IMG/VR virus record: IMGVR_UViG_3300027963_000061
Span: 1-64,000 of that record
Strand: one strand, 5' to 3'
Length of the DNA stretch: 64,000 nt
Source: a virus
The translations under genes were made by a program, and so were the position numbers. The notes beneath the pieces were generated by a model. The model worked only from the letters and a program-made list of their open reading frames with translations. It made no database searches and was not told the origin of the DNA. Shown one piece after another: positions 27,111 through 36,390 of this stretch. Numbering within the stretch: the stretch's first letter is position 1; each line of letters begins with the position of its first letter.

Positions 27111-30020
27111 ATGGCATATAACTGTTCAGACTGTAATTCCCTATATACTTGGACTCCTTACGACGACAATTCTTGTTTTAGGGAAATAGTTACGAATGCG
27201 ACACCACCGTCATCACCGTTACCCGCGGTTAGAATTAAATATTTGTTATATTCACAATATGGTGCGGTATTTTATAAACCAGGATTTTCTGTTTGCGGAA
27301 CGGGTTCAACTTATGGAATTGTAACAACTCCAAATATTTGGGCAAATCCAACCACAGTAACTAACCAAGGTCCTTTAAACAGAACTGGAATATGGGATAC
27401 TACAGCATTAAATGCGACACCAATTAACACTTGGTTAGGATTTTCACAATGTTTAACTGGATTTATATCAACAAAAACATATTATGTTGGTATCGCTGCA
27501 GATAATGAATTCAGACTTGTATTGGACGGTGTTCAAATTTTAAATACTAAAGTACCACCAGCAACTTATTCTTTATCTTTAAGTGCGTTTACATATTGGC
27601 ATGTTTATCCTGTTGAAATTGGAGCAGGTAATCATACATTAGAATTATACGGACTGAATGCTCCAGGAGGTAGTACAAACCCTGCTGGTTTTGGATGTGA
27701 GATTTATGATAACACATTATCTCAATTAACTGGTGCAACTTCATTATCGGATTTAAATGTTATTTTTAGTACTAGTGGTGTTACATCGTTCACGTTAGCA
27801 CAAGACCTTTCAGGAAATTATATATCATCAGGATATACATGTCCTTCAGGGTATGTTTATTCTACTTGTAGTGGTAATTGTGTTAGTTATCAATATTGTA
27901 TTGCTCCAACACCAACTCAAACTGCTTCAAATACGCCAACAGTAACTCCAACAAATACTGTAACACCAACAAATACAGCGACACCTACGGTTACACCAAC
28001 TAATACTGCAACACCGACATTCACACCAACTAATACTAAAACTCCAACACCAACTCCATCTACAACTACTATTGTTTATGGTAGCGGTAGAACAACAGGT
28101 ACTTATTATTATACAAATAGCTGCGGTGATTTAATTCAAGGTAATTCAGTTGGTGAGATAGTTAATTTAAACTATTTTTTACCATTTTTTGGTATTGAAA
28201 AATTATATGTTGCGGTAATACCTAATTGTATTACACCTACTCCAACACAAACACAAACATATACACCAACAAATACAATAACGCCAAGCATAACTGCATC
28301 GCCAACTTATACTCCAACAATAACACCATCAACAACGGTAACACCATCAAAAAGTGGTGTATTTAGACTAAAAAATAACTGTGATGTTTTCACATTATTT
28401 GATTTAGGGGTAAGTTGTAATGTGATTGCTTATCCATCTTCATCAACATCAAATGATGGAATTTTATCTTTAAATGTGACTGGAGGGACTAGTCCTTATT
28501 CTTTTTATTGGGCAAATGGACAAAGAACACAAACTTTAGCACAAGTAGGTGCTGGAATATATGAGTGTACGGTTATTGATTATTATGGTGATTATTCATC
28601 TACAACAGTATGTTCATTATTAGCTCCAACAGCAACGCCAACACCTTCTGTTACTACAACACCAACGGTAACTCCATCGGGTACTTGTCCAAAACTATGT
28701 TTCATTGCAATAGGTACTTCAACAGCTTATGGCCCATGGCAATTTACATGTAATGGAATGTTTAACGGAAAAACTACATGGAATTATAATAGCTATAATA
28801 TTGTATGGACAGGTGTTAGATGGGAAATTGTCGGTTCTGATATGACAACACCATTTGTTGCGGTTAATGGAGGTATATTTGCAAGTAATTCAACATCATC
28901 TATACCATCAAATGGTTGGGCTTCTGTTGGAGGTACTTATGCGTTTAGTGTGACTATGACTGAAGGAAATTGTCCTGCAACAATACCAATCCAAACAAAA
29001 GTTACTTTTGAAAATAGTACATGTGACGGAATTAAAAATTGTGACGGAACAATAACCATATCTGCATCATACGGAACGCCACCATATCAATATTCAATTA
29101 ATAACGGTTTAACATATCAAAGTAATGGTTTGTTCTTTGGATTATGTCCAAACACATATACAATTATTACGAGAGATTCTTTAAATAATAGTGTAAACAA
29201 TAGTGTTACGGTTGGTTATAATCAGGCACTCACAACTTACCAATTATCAGTTAAACAATTAGCAAATGCAACAGTAACTGTTTCTGGACCAAATTTTAAT
29301 ACGACAACAACCTATTTAGAAATCATAACGAATCCACCATTACCTACAGGAGTCACTCTTGAATTTGATTTAAACTTCACTTCAATAAAGACAACCAACG
29401 GACCAGGATTTGGAACAATTAATGATAACATTTCAGTATCTCAAAACGAAAATTTAATCTCACCAACAACTCAACAATCACCAGTCACTCAAATAAATTC
29501 AAGACCTAATTGCAGTCCTGAAACTCAAGAAGTTAAGACAGAAACCGAAAGTTATAGTTGTGTATTGAGTAAAACTTCAACTGTTACTTTTATCACTCAG
29601 TCAGCGTTGGAAATTACAAACGGACAAATTGCAACAAACAGTTGTGTAACTAATTTGACTCAAACAATATATGCGGGAATTTCTTCTCAAGTAATTAAGG
29701 GATGTACTTGTTGTAATGTTGTTGCGGATACAAATTTATTACCAACAGTAAGTAATGATGTCAGTTATCAAAGTAATGCTACTCCAATATCAACATCTTA
29801 TTTTACGGCAGATATCTATGATAGTAATTGTCTTAATATTGGAAGCACAATAGTAGGTGTAAATTCTTCAGAGGTAATTGTCGGTTATTATTATCCTGTT
29901 AGTGGTTTATCTGGACCTGTTATACAAATAACTGGTTTGACAAATGAATTTCCAACTTATTTTGTAACAATAAATTCAATAGGATATTTTAGTTGTGGTG
30001 AAATACAATCACAAACATAA
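27111..30020 (+). CDS. Large adhesin with PA14-like domain and Pro/Thr linkers
   Basis: This protein has 969 residues. Residues 1-270 form a Cys-rich globular domain homologous to the central domain of the gene at 8438, with NEFRLVLDGVQ and AGNHTLELYGL. A Pro/Thr linker (about 268-325), small domains with further PT linkers, and from about 530 a series of beta-rich domains follow, including two SprB-like segments (PYSFYWANGQ and PPYQYSINNGLTY). SprB-type repeats occur in gliding and adhesion proteins of flavobacteria, so these segments may have been taken from a host surface protein. No signal peptide. Probably a virion receptor-binding protein. Confidence 0.7.
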   Translation: MAYNCSDCNSLYTWTPYDDNSCFREIVTNATPPSSPLPAVRIKYLLYSQYGAVFYKPGFSVCGTGSTYGIVTTPNIWANPTTVTNQGPLNRTGIWDTTALNATPINTWLGFSQCLTGFISTKTYYVGIAADNEFRLVLDGVQILNTKVPPATYSLSLSAFTYWHVYPVEIGAGNHTLELYGLNAPGGSTNPAGFGCEIYDNTLSQLTGATSLSDLNVIFSTSGVTSFTLAQDLSGNYISSGYTCPSGYVYSTCSGNCVSYQYCIAPTPTQTASNTPTVTPTNTVTPTNTATPTVTPTNTATPTFTPTNTKTPTPTPSTTTIVYGSGRTTGTYYYTNSCGDLIQGNSVGEIVNLNYFLPFFGIEKLYVAVIPNCITPTPTQTQTYTPTNTITPSITASPTYTPTITPSTTVTPSKSGVFRLKNNCDVFTLFDLGVSCNVIAYPSSSTSNDGILSLNVTGGTSPYSFYWANGQRTQTLAQVGAGIYECTVIDYYGDYSSTTVCSLLAPTATPTPSVTTTPTVTPSGTCPKLCFIAIGTSTAYGPWQFTCNGMFNGKTTWNYNSYNIVWTGVRWEIVGSDMTTPFVAVNGGIFASNSTSSIPSNGWASVGGTYAFSVTMTEGNCPATIPIQTKVTFENSTCDGIKNCDGTITISASYGTPPYQYSINNGLTYQSNGLFFGLCPNTYTIITRDSLNNSVNNSVTVGYNQALTTYQLSVKQLANATVTVSGPNFNTTTTYLEIITNPPLPTGVTLEFDLNFTSIKTTNGPGFGTINDNISVSQNENLISPTTQQSPVTQINSRPNCSPETQEVKTETESYSCVLSKTSTVTFITQSALEITNGQIATNSCVTNLTQTIYAGISSQVIKGCTCCNVVADTNLLPTVSNDVSYQSNATPISTSYFTADIYDSNCLNIGSTIVGVNSSEVIVGYYYPVSGLSGPVIQITGLTNEFPTYFVTINSIGYFSCGEIQSQT

Positions 30021-30044
30021 GAGCAAATAAAATATGAAAAAGAA

Positions 30045-30052
30045 TATTTATC
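30045..30052 (+). promoter_or_regulatory. TATTTATC box 13 bases before start
   Basis: AATATTTATC precedes the ATG at 30058 by the same distance as related boxes at 11168, 26174 and 41700. Confidence 0.35.
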
Positions 30053-30057
30053 AATAG

Positions 30058-32247
30058 ATGGCATATATAATAAAAAATACTGCAGGATTAATTAACACAA
30101 GAGTTACGGATGTTGGAAGAAGATACATCTCTCAAGGTAACTTTAACATTTCTTATTTTCAAATAGGAGACAGTGAGGTTAATTACACCGCAGTTCCGAA
30201 TTACAATCAAGTAAATAATAATATTTTGATGCCAGCGTTTAACGCTCAAAATGATACAGGTTCTCCTCAGTCAAACAAACAAAACGTAAAGTATCCATAT
30301 TATGTTCAAGGAAATGCAGGAAATACTTTTGGTATTCCTTATATGGATAGTGTGGTTCAAGAGGTTTATAACTCAGCAGGTCCAAAAGGATTTTTTACTA
30401 CAGGTAGCACACAAATTCAAACTGGTTCAGCCTATACTGTAACATCTAATTATTGGTTAGATATGTCAACAGTTAGTGGTACAACATCAATAACTGTTGA
30501 TTATGACAGTAATGTTTGTTGTACAGGATGTACAACAGGGACACCACAAGTTAATAATTTTATCACAATTGTATTTGGAAATGGGGGGTGTGGTACATTT
30601 GGTTCAAATGAAATTTTAACTTATAAGATTCAATCCATGACTCCTACAACAGGAACCACTGGCACCACTTTCACATTGAATCTTGATAGGGCAACTCCTA
30701 CATACGTTGGGATTCCACCAGAAACTAGAGCTCGATGTTATATCTACCCATCAGGAATGACTCAGTTGTATGATACTATTACACCAGCCCCTTATTGGCA
30801 AACAGATACACTCAATTTTGAATCTCCTTGTGATGTATCAAATAGAGAGAATACTGTTATTTGGAATATGAATATTCCATGGTCAGAAAATCCTGCGGGA
30901 CTTTTGACAAGTACAAATGAGGGATATGAAAATTTTGGTTCGGTAACATATATTGGAACAAAGGAATATCTTGGATACCAAGAGCCGAGTGGACAAACCG
31001 ATACAGGACAAGTGTATTATTATAACTCTTTTGATAATAAGATTACAGTAAGACCACAAGACCAAAAAGCAATTGCAATTATTCACTATACTAACCAAGA
31101 CATTGATAATGTTTATGGAGAGAAGTTTTCAACAGTTCCGTTTGACCCACAAAATCCAACGGATGATATTGGATTGGCAAGACACTTCAGACTTAACTTA
31201 CCAACTTTAATGTGGCACAAAAAGACTGGAGATACGATAGGACAAACGTTTTTTATTGACCCTCCAGGATATGATTTATGTAAACCATATTATATTAAGT
31301 CTACGGAGAGTTCAGACATGAATGACCCAGGTATTAGATACTATCAATTATGGGATACTAATCCTGATAATTTCGGTAATCTAAATAGAATTGGTAAAGT
31401 ATTTCCTGACCAAGAAATTATTATTATTGATGATGAGGAAGTCATTGCTGCTATGTCATATAAGGCAAATAGAAACTGGACATTACCAGCACCAAAACTT
31501 TCTTTAGTTACCCCTAACATTTGTGAACCAAATGCGTCAACTCAAGAAGGTGTTATAACTGACCCAACTCAAAGACTTTGGGTTACTTATAGATTTGATA
31601 CTAACACAGGTGCAACATCTTCATTACATTGTAACTATTATAGTGTGATTCAAGGTACATCTACAGTAACCGCTAACACTCAAAACGTGGCAGTTAGATT
31701 TAGTAATGAGTTTCCATTTTTAAATTCAAGTCTTTCAGGGTTCTCAGCAAATAACATGAAATTACTTTGTCAAATTGTTACAGGTGATACAAGACCACTT
31801 TCTTCAGCGTGGAGAGAAATTGATGTTACCTCAGCGATGACTTTGACAAATGGTTATATTACAATGACAGGTATTACAGGAACTACATTCCAAATTGATG
31901 CTGACAACTATAACGCCGCGGCTTCTAACATTTATAACTTAGCAAATTATATTGATATCCCTGCAAACGGAGATACTGACGTATTAAACTTTGGTGATGA
32001 ATATTACTTCTACGGTAACTTAGAGACAGACATTTCGGCAACAATTTATGAAATGAAATATCTAATCAACTTAGGTAGAAATCAGTTTACCAATACGTCA
32101 AATCCAACTTGGACATCAGGAACAACATCCTATGTTACAGAAATTGGCCTTTACAATACCAACAAAGACCTTATGGTTATATCTAAACTACAATCTCCCG
32201 AACTTAGACAGGGTATACAGCAACTTGTAGTTAAATTAGATTTCTAA
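30058..32247 (+). CDS. Large virion protein, possibly baseplate or tail collar
   Basis: This 729-residue protein has no low-complexity repeats, unlike its upstream neighbours. The N-terminus (KNTAGLINTRVTDVGRRYIS, 5-24) and the C-terminal YVTEIGLYNTNKDLMVISKL resemble phage tail-collar or baseplate-associated proteins, whose ends often read EIGLYD-like. A CCTGCTTG stretch near residue 155 could bind metal or form disulfides. It closes the structural block; one base later a DNA-metabolism gene begins. Exact position in the virion cannot be decided from sequence alone. Confidence 0.6.
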   Translation: MAYIIKNTAGLINTRVTDVGRRYISQGNFNISYFQIGDSEVNYTAVPNYNQVNNNILMPAFNAQNDTGSPQSNKQNVKYPYYVQGNAGNTFGIPYMDSVVQEVYNSAGPKGFFTTGSTQIQTGSAYTVTSNYWLDMSTVSGTTSITVDYDSNVCCTGCTTGTPQVNNFITIVFGNGGCGTFGSNEILTYKIQSMTPTTGTTGTTFTLNLDRATPTYVGIPPETRARCYIYPSGMTQLYDTITPAPYWQTDTLNFESPCDVSNRENTVIWNMNIPWSENPAGLLTSTNEGYENFGSVTYIGTKEYLGYQEPSGQTDTGQVYYYNSFDNKITVRPQDQKAIAIIHYTNQDIDNVYGEKFSTVPFDPQNPTDDIGLARHFRLNLPTLMWHKKTGDTIGQTFFIDPPGYDLCKPYYIKSTESSDMNDPGIRYYQLWDTNPDNFGNLNRIGKVFPDQEIIIIDDEEVIAAMSYKANRNWTLPAPKLSLVTPNICEPNASTQEGVITDPTQRLWVTYRFDTNTGATSSLHCNYYSVIQGTSTVTANTQNVAVRFSNEFPFLNSSLSGFSANNMKLLCQIVTGDTRPLSSAWREIDVTSAMTLTNGYITMTGITGTTFQIDADNYNAAASNIYNLANYIDIPANGDTDVLNFGDEYYFYGNLETDISATIYEMKYLINLGRNQFTNTSNPTWTSGTTSYVTEIGLYNTNKDLMVISKLQSPELRQGIQQLVVKLDF

Positions 32248-32248
32248 T

Positions 32249-32851
32249 ATGGTAAAAACAATTGGTAAAGATTCACCTAAAATTTTGGGTCTAGACGTGT
32301 CAACCAAGACTATTGGTTGGGCATTATTTGATATTGAAAGTAAGAATTTATTGGAATTAACTCACATTTCACCAATTCCAAAACCTAAAACAGACAGTAA
32401 AATTGAAGAGTTACTTCTCAAAGGTCAAATCTTTAGAAAAAAACTATTAGATTATGCCGACATGGGTATCAAACACGTTGTTATTGAAGAGCCATTATTG
32501 AACTCAAATAACGTTTATACTGTTAGCACCCTAATGAGATTCAACACCCTTGTATGTAAAGAAGTTTACGACATCTTAGGAGTTGTTCCTGAATTCATAT
32601 CAACATACAATTCAAGAAAATGCGCATTCCCTCATCTTGTTCAACCAAACGATAAGAGCAAATATGTTCTATTTGGTGGATTTCCAAAAGACATAGATAA
32701 GAAAGTTATTATATGGGAACTTGTTGCAAAAAGAGAACCACAGATTACGTGGCAGTACACCAAAAACAATACCCTTAAAAAGGAAAACTACGACCAAACC
32801 GACGCTTACTGTGCGGCTTTGGGTTTCATGAAATTAAAAGAAATTTGGTAA
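32249..32851 (+). CDS. RuvC-like Holliday junction resolvase / RNase H-fold nuclease
   Basis: This 200-residue protein starts its first strand with ILGLDVSTKTIGWALFD (Asp15). Glu80 in HVVIEEPL and the pair Asp182/Asp185 in YDQTDAYCAAL complete the acidic set of the RuvC/RNase H-fold resolvases that cut four-way DNA junctions. It could process recombination intermediates made by the SbcCD-like pair and prepare concatemers for packaging. It begins one base after the preceding structural gene. The next gene's promoter -33 box lies in its last codons. Confidence 0.8.
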   Translation: MVKTIGKDSPKILGLDVSTKTIGWALFDIESKNLLELTHISPIPKPKTDSKIEELLLKGQIFRKKLLDYADMGIKHVVIEEPLLNSNNVYTVSTLMRFNTLVCKEVYDILGVVPEFISTYNSRKCAFPHLVQPNDKSKYVLFGGFPKDIDKKVIIWELVAKREPQITWQYTKNNTLKKENYDQTDAYCAALGFMKLKEIW

Positions 32852-32875
32852 TCTAAAAGTAATTACTTATCTTTG
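32844..32875 (+). promoter_or_regulatory. Bacteroidota-type promoter (TTTG-N20-TATCTTTG)
   Basis: TTTG at 32844-32847 and TATCTTTG at 32868-32875 are spaced by 20 bases. The ATG at 32882 follows the -7 box by six bases, implying an mRNA with little or no leader. Confidence 0.7.
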
Positions 32876-32881
32876 TTCTAT

Positions 32882-33241
32882 ATGGGAAGATATGTAATTG
32901 AAACTGAAGAATCTAAAGGAATTAAGAAGTCACTCCAAAAGTGGGGTGAAATACCTATTTCCAATGAACACTTAGAGGGAGTTATTAAAATTAAAAATTA
33001 CAGAAAATATACTTGGGCTGAAGAAGTTGACGTTACATTTAGTGGAAAAATCTTTGTTCGTATAGGTATTGCAAATAGAGCGTGGCACACAACAACAGTA
33101 TTAAAAAAACACAAAATTTCAAACGTTAAACTTAACAGATTTTTAAGAAAATCTTCTTTATTTACGGTTAAAATTAGAATGAATTATTTTGGTGTTTACA
33201 TTAATGAATATTACCACATAAAAAAAATTAAATGGGAATAA
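32882..33241 (+). CDS. Conserved-looking phage protein, unknown
   Basis: This 119-residue protein has its start placed at ATG 32882. A TTG nine bases upstream lies inside the -7 promoter box and cannot be translated. The protein is basic and beta-rich, with KKSLQKWGEIPISNEHLEG at the N-terminus and aromatic YFGVYINEYYHIKK near the end. No family is recognised. It leads a promoter-proximal pair with a small membrane protein. Confidence 0.65.
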   Translation: MGRYVIETEESKGIKKSLQKWGEIPISNEHLEGVIKIKNYRKYTWAEEVDVTFSGKIFVRIGIANRAWHTTTVLKKHKISNVKLNRFLRKSSLFTVKIRMNYFGVYINEYYHIKKIKWE

Positions 33242-33242
33242 T

Positions 33243-33431
33243 ATGATTATAATTGCTTACTTATGGATTATCTCAATCGTTTTTATGGCAACTTTTATAA
33301 TTGTTGCGATGATTGTTGAAAAGAACTTTGACGAGTCACATCCAATTAAAAAATGGTGGAGAAGAAACATAATTGATAATGACCCCGAGGATGCCAAATA
33401 CAAGTCACTTCAAGATGACATTCAAGAATAA
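33243..33431 (+). CDS. Small membrane protein
   Basis: This 62-residue protein has one clear N-terminal membrane segment (about 3-25, IIIAYLWIISIVFMATFIIV), followed by a basic KKWWRR patch and an acidic tail. The positive patch after the segment predicts the C-terminus in the cytoplasm. It begins one base after the preceding gene. Function unknown. Confidence 0.65.
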   Translation: MIIIAYLWIISIVFMATFIIVAMIVEKNFDESHPIKKWWRRNIIDNDPEDAKYKSLQDDIQE

Positions 33432-33436
33432 TTTGT

Positions 33437-33444
33437 TATATTTG
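33437..33444 (+). promoter_or_regulatory. Bacteroidota -7 box TATATTTG
   Basis: A perfect TAnnTTTG box ends four bases before the primase ATG, again suggesting a leaderless transcript. No good TTTG -33 box is seen at the usual distance. Confidence 0.5.
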
Positions 33445-33448
33445 TAAT

Positions 33449-34363
33449 ATGACAGATGAAGTTGAAGTATTGGTTGAATTGTTGTCTGATGTATTGGGTA
33501 ATCCAAAACAACATTACGAATCAAAGGGTCAAATATCCTTTGACTGTCCTGTTTGTGCTGAAGAAAAGGGATTAGATAATGGTGATGGTAAGGGTAACCT
33601 TGAGATTAACTACATCAGACACGTATACAAGTGTTGGGCTTGTGGTGAAACTTATGGAACACACGGACCATTGGGTAAGTTGTTTGATGGGTATGCAACC
33701 AAGGCACAGAAGAAGGTATATAACCTAATTAAACCCGAAGAATTCAAACAAGAGGATAAGAAGAAGGTTAGACTAAGACTACCTGAAGGATTTACAACCT
33801 TTAAAGACTCTAACCCAAGATTCATTCCACATATTGAAGCCTACAAGTATCTACAATCCAGAGGTATCACAGACGACATTATAGACCGATATAAGATAGG
33901 TTACACCGCAACAGGTGATTATGCCTACCGAATCGTTGTCCCGTCTTATAACACCGAAAACACCCTAAATTACTTCGTTGCAAGGGCTTGGATACCCAAA
34001 AAGATGAAATATAAGAACCCTCCAGTACCTAAAGATGAAATTATTTTCAATGAAGGTGCCGTAGATTGGAAAAAAGATGTATATTTGTGCGAGGGAGTAT
34101 TTGATTCGTTCTTTCTACCTAACCCAATTGTGATGTTAGGAAAGAAAATGAGTAAACTACTTTTTGAGACCTTATATTTGAAAGCGGAAGGAAACATCAT
34201 AATTTGTACCGATGGAGATGCCTTTACAGATGGGGTTAAATTGTATCACGAACTAAATGGTGGAAAATTATATAACAAGATAAAACTGATTAAGTTACCA
34301 GATGACAAAGATGTCTGTGATTTAAGGGGACAAATTGAAGAGTATTATTATGAAATTAAGTAA
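33449..34363 (+). CDS. DnaG-type DNA primase (T4 gp61-like)
   Basis: This 304-residue protein has an N-terminal zinc finger with Cys33/Cys36 (CPVC) and Cys62/Cys65 (CWAC), then a TOPRIM catalytic core with Glu215 in LCEGVFDS and Asp255/Asp257 in CTDGDAF. Primase makes the RNA primers for lagging-strand synthesis on phage DNA, working with a replicative helicase not present in this window. The length is close to phage primases and shorter than bacterial DnaG, with no C-terminal helicase-interaction domain visible. It overlaps the next gene by 14 bases. Confidence 0.85.
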   Translation: MTDEVEVLVELLSDVLGNPKQHYESKGQISFDCPVCAEEKGLDNGDGKGNLEINYIRHVYKCWACGETYGTHGPLGKLFDGYATKAQKKVYNLIKPEEFKQEDKKKVRLRLPEGFTTFKDSNPRFIPHIEAYKYLQSRGITDDIIDRYKIGYTATGDYAYRIVVPSYNTENTLNYFVARAWIPKKMKYKNPPVPKDEIIFNEGAVDWKKDVYLCEGVFDSFFLPNPIVMLGKKMSKLLFETLYLKAEGNIIICTDGDAFTDGVKLYHELNGGKLYNKIKLIKLPDDKDVCDLRGQIEEYYYEIK

Positions 34364-35186
34364 TATCGCACAAGAAATCAGAGAGTTAATTAAAGTTAGA
34401 CAAGAAGCACTTGGATTAACCTTTGAAGAAGACAAACACATCTACACAATGAACGGAAGGAAAGATTATCCTTCAGTATCTAAAGTATTAAAAAAGTTCT
34501 ACAAAGCATTCCCAACAGAAGAAGCTGCATATAATAAAGCTGGTGGTGACCCTCAAAAACAACAACAGTTGATTGAAGAGTGGGCTGCCGCTGGTGACTA
34601 TTCTACAAACTTAGGTAGTAGAGTTCACTATATGTTGGAAAAAACTCTTATTGAAAAAAATGGTGATTATAAAGAAGTAAGACAACCAGTTTTTGACTGC
34701 GACCTTACTCAACTTATTAAGAGTGATAATATGATTTTCGCTGGCAAAAGATACCTTGAGTTGATGGAATCAAGAAAGGTTGAGTTACTTGACACGGAGA
34801 TGATATTGGGTGACCCTGAGTTAGGATATACAGGTCAACCAGATAAGGTTTGGTTAACCTATAACAAAACAGGTGATGATTTTGGATTGTTGATTACGGA
34901 TTGGAAAACAAACAAACCTAAAAACTTTGAAGAAAATAGATTCACAGAAAGAATGTATTCTCCGTTTGAATCATATCCTAACAATGCTTTAGGTCACTAT
35001 TTCCTTCAGTTGCCACTATATGGTAAGTTATTGATTCAGATGTTGAAAGGAACCAAATACGAGAACATTAAACTTTATGGTTGTATTATTTCACACTTGA
35101 AAGAAGATACATTCTTTGATGAGTATAGAGTACCAAAAGATGTTATAGACACAGTATTAGAAATGGATATGAAAAAATATCTATAA
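34350..35186 (+). CDS. PD-(D/E)XK nuclease, RecB/Cas4-like
   Basis: This 278-residue protein has its start set at ATG 34350, inside the end of the primase gene. Nuclease motifs in order: His93 in GSRVHYMLE, Glu150 in TEMILGD, Asp165 in TGQPDKVW, the core D-W-K of LLITDWKTNKP (Asp184, Lys186), and the QLPLY motif near 220-224. This set defines the RecB-type PD-(D/E)XK exonuclease fold, which resects DNA ends in recombination and repair. Lying between primase and the SbcD-like gene, it probably belongs to the replication-recombination set. No iron-sulphur Cys cluster as in Cas4 is visible. Confidence 0.8.
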   Translation: MKLSNIAQEIRELIKVRQEALGLTFEEDKHIYTMNGRKDYPSVSKVLKKFYKAFPTEEAAYNKAGGDPQKQQQLIEEWAAAGDYSTNLGSRVHYMLEKTLIEKNGDYKEVRQPVFDCDLTQLIKSDNMIFAGKRYLELMESRKVELLDTEMILGDPELGYTGQPDKVWLTYNKTGDDFGLLITDWKTNKPKNFEENRFTERMYSPFESYPNNALGHYFLQLPLYGKLLIQMLKGTKYENIKLYGCIISHLKEDTFFDEYRVPKDVIDTVLEMDMKKYL

Positions 35187-35188
35187 AC

Positions 35189-35219
35189 TTGAACACACGA
35201 AATAATTTTCTTATATTTC
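35189..35219 (+). promoter_or_regulatory. Bacteroidota-type promoter (TTG-N20-TATATTTC)
   Basis: TTG at 35189-35191 and TATATTTC at 35212-35219 are 20 bases apart. The last base of the -7 box departs from consensus. It would drive the zinc-ribbon gene at 35239 and the SbcD-like gene downstream. Confidence 0.5.
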
Positions 35220-35238
35220 AGATTATAAAATAAAAATT

Positions 35239-35478
35239 ATGCAAGAATTACAAAGACCAAGAGTTGACCTTAGGACTTGTCCTACAATTAAATGTGAAAA
35301 ATGCGATTCAATCTATTTCAGAGAAGTAACTTATTTGAAATCAGTATCAGCGTTTATGACAGGTTCACCAGAGGACACAACAGTTCCTCTTCCAATTTAT
35401 AAATGTGACGAATGTGGTCACGTTAATTCAGGATTCAACCCATTTGAAGAACAAAAAGTGGTAGTTGATGGACAATAA
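35239..35478 (+). CDS. Small zinc-ribbon protein
   Basis: This 79-residue protein has two CxxC knuckles: CEKC at about 19-22 and CDEC at about 55-58, spaced as in rubredoxin-like or transcription-factor zinc ribbons. It could bind nucleic acid or a protein partner such as RNA polymerase; no specific family is recognised. It overlaps the next small gene by 11 bases. Confidence 0.7.
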   Translation: MQELQRPRVDLRTCPTIKCEKCDSIYFREVTYLKSVSAFMTGSPEDTTVPLPIYKCDECGHVNSGFNPFEEQKVVVDGQ

Positions 35479-35617
35479 ATTCATAAAATTTTGGAAAAAA
35501 TTTGGACCTTTCTTTTTGTTTGGTACAGGTATTACTCAATTTATCATATTTGAGAATTGGGGAGTAGGTTCCTTATTTATCGGGTTAGGATTAATGTTAA
35601 TGACAGACAATGATTAA
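35468..35617 (+). CDS. Small hydrophobic membrane protein
   Basis: This 49-residue ORF starts at ATG 35468 inside the zinc-ribbon gene and ends eight bases into the SbcD-like gene. After a basic KFIKFWKKFG start it carries two hydrophobic stretches (PFFLFGTGITQFIIF and VGSLFIGLGLMLM), likely a membrane hairpin. It exactly bridges the gap between its neighbours by overlaps on both sides, which supports translation. Function unknown. Confidence 0.65.
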   Translation: MDNKFIKFWKKFGPFFLFGTGITQFIIFENWGVGSLFIGLGLMLMTDND

Positions 35618-36389
35618 AAGACTAGTACATTTTTCTGATTTACATATCAGACTATTCAAGGACCATGACTTATATCGTGGAATCCTTGAATCTGCATTAA
35701 AGGAATGGAGTACCTTACAACCTGATAGAATTGTATTCACAGGTGATTTGGTTCATTCCAAAAATCAAATGACTCCTGAGCTTATTGAATTTGTTGCTTG
35801 GGTGTTAAGTGAGTGTGCAAAGATTGCAAAGACCATTGTTATTATTGGTAACCATGACTTCTTGGAAAACAATACATCAAGATTGGATGCATTAACTCCA
35901 ATCATTGATTCATTGAACAATGAAAACATAGTTTACCTTAAAGACAGGGGTGTATATGAGGACGATAATATCAATTGGTGTGTGTATTCATTATATGAAC
36001 ACAACATTCCTCCTGATATTCAAAAGTCAAAAAATAAAAACATAGGTTTGTTCCATGGGCCAATCCAAGGACTTTATACTGATATAGGGTATAAGTTTGA
36101 AGATGGATTTGATGTGAGCAAATTTAAAGGTTGTGACATCGTATTGTGTGGAGATATCCATAAGAGACAGGTATTTGACATCCCTGGAAGTAAGAAGGCG
36201 TATATGATTGGTTCAACCATCCAACAAAACTTTGGAGAAACAATTAGAAAACACGGTTATGGCGTATATGAAATTGAAAAAGACGAATATTCTTTTGTGG
36301 ATTTACCTAATCCTAAACCTTTCCTTTCTTTTTACATTAATTCGTTTGATGTATTGAGTGAAGGAACCGAGAAGCTTGTTAATTATTAA
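35610..36389 (+). CDS. sbcD: SbcD / T4 gp47-like recombination nuclease subunit
   Basis: This 259-residue calcineurin-type metallophosphoesterase has all core motifs: SDLHIR (9-14), GDLVH (45-49), GNHDF (80-84), His149 in LFHGP, and GDIHKRQ (181-187). In T4 the equivalent gp47 forms a complex with gp46 that resects DNA ends for recombination-dependent replication. It is shorter than bacterial SbcD (about 400), matching phage forms that lack most of the C-terminal capping domain. Its ATPase partner lies at 37877, separated by four small genes. Confidence 0.9.
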   Translation: MIKRLVHFSDLHIRLFKDHDLYRGILESALKEWSTLQPDRIVFTGDLVHSKNQMTPELIEFVAWVLSECAKIAKTIVIIGNHDFLENNTSRLDALTPIIDSLNNENIVYLKDRGVYEDDNINWCVYSLYEHNIPPDIQKSKNKNIGLFHGPIQGLYTDIGYKFEDGFDVSKFKGCDIVLCGDIHKRQVFDIPGSKKAYMIGSTIQQNFGETIRKHGYGVYEIEKDEYSFVDLPNPKPFLSFYINSFDVLSEGTEKLVNY

Positions 36390-36390
36390 C

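Noticed and set aside
32873-32881. TTG start for the 32882 gene
   Set aside because: The codon is part of the -7 promoter box and would not be in the transcript.
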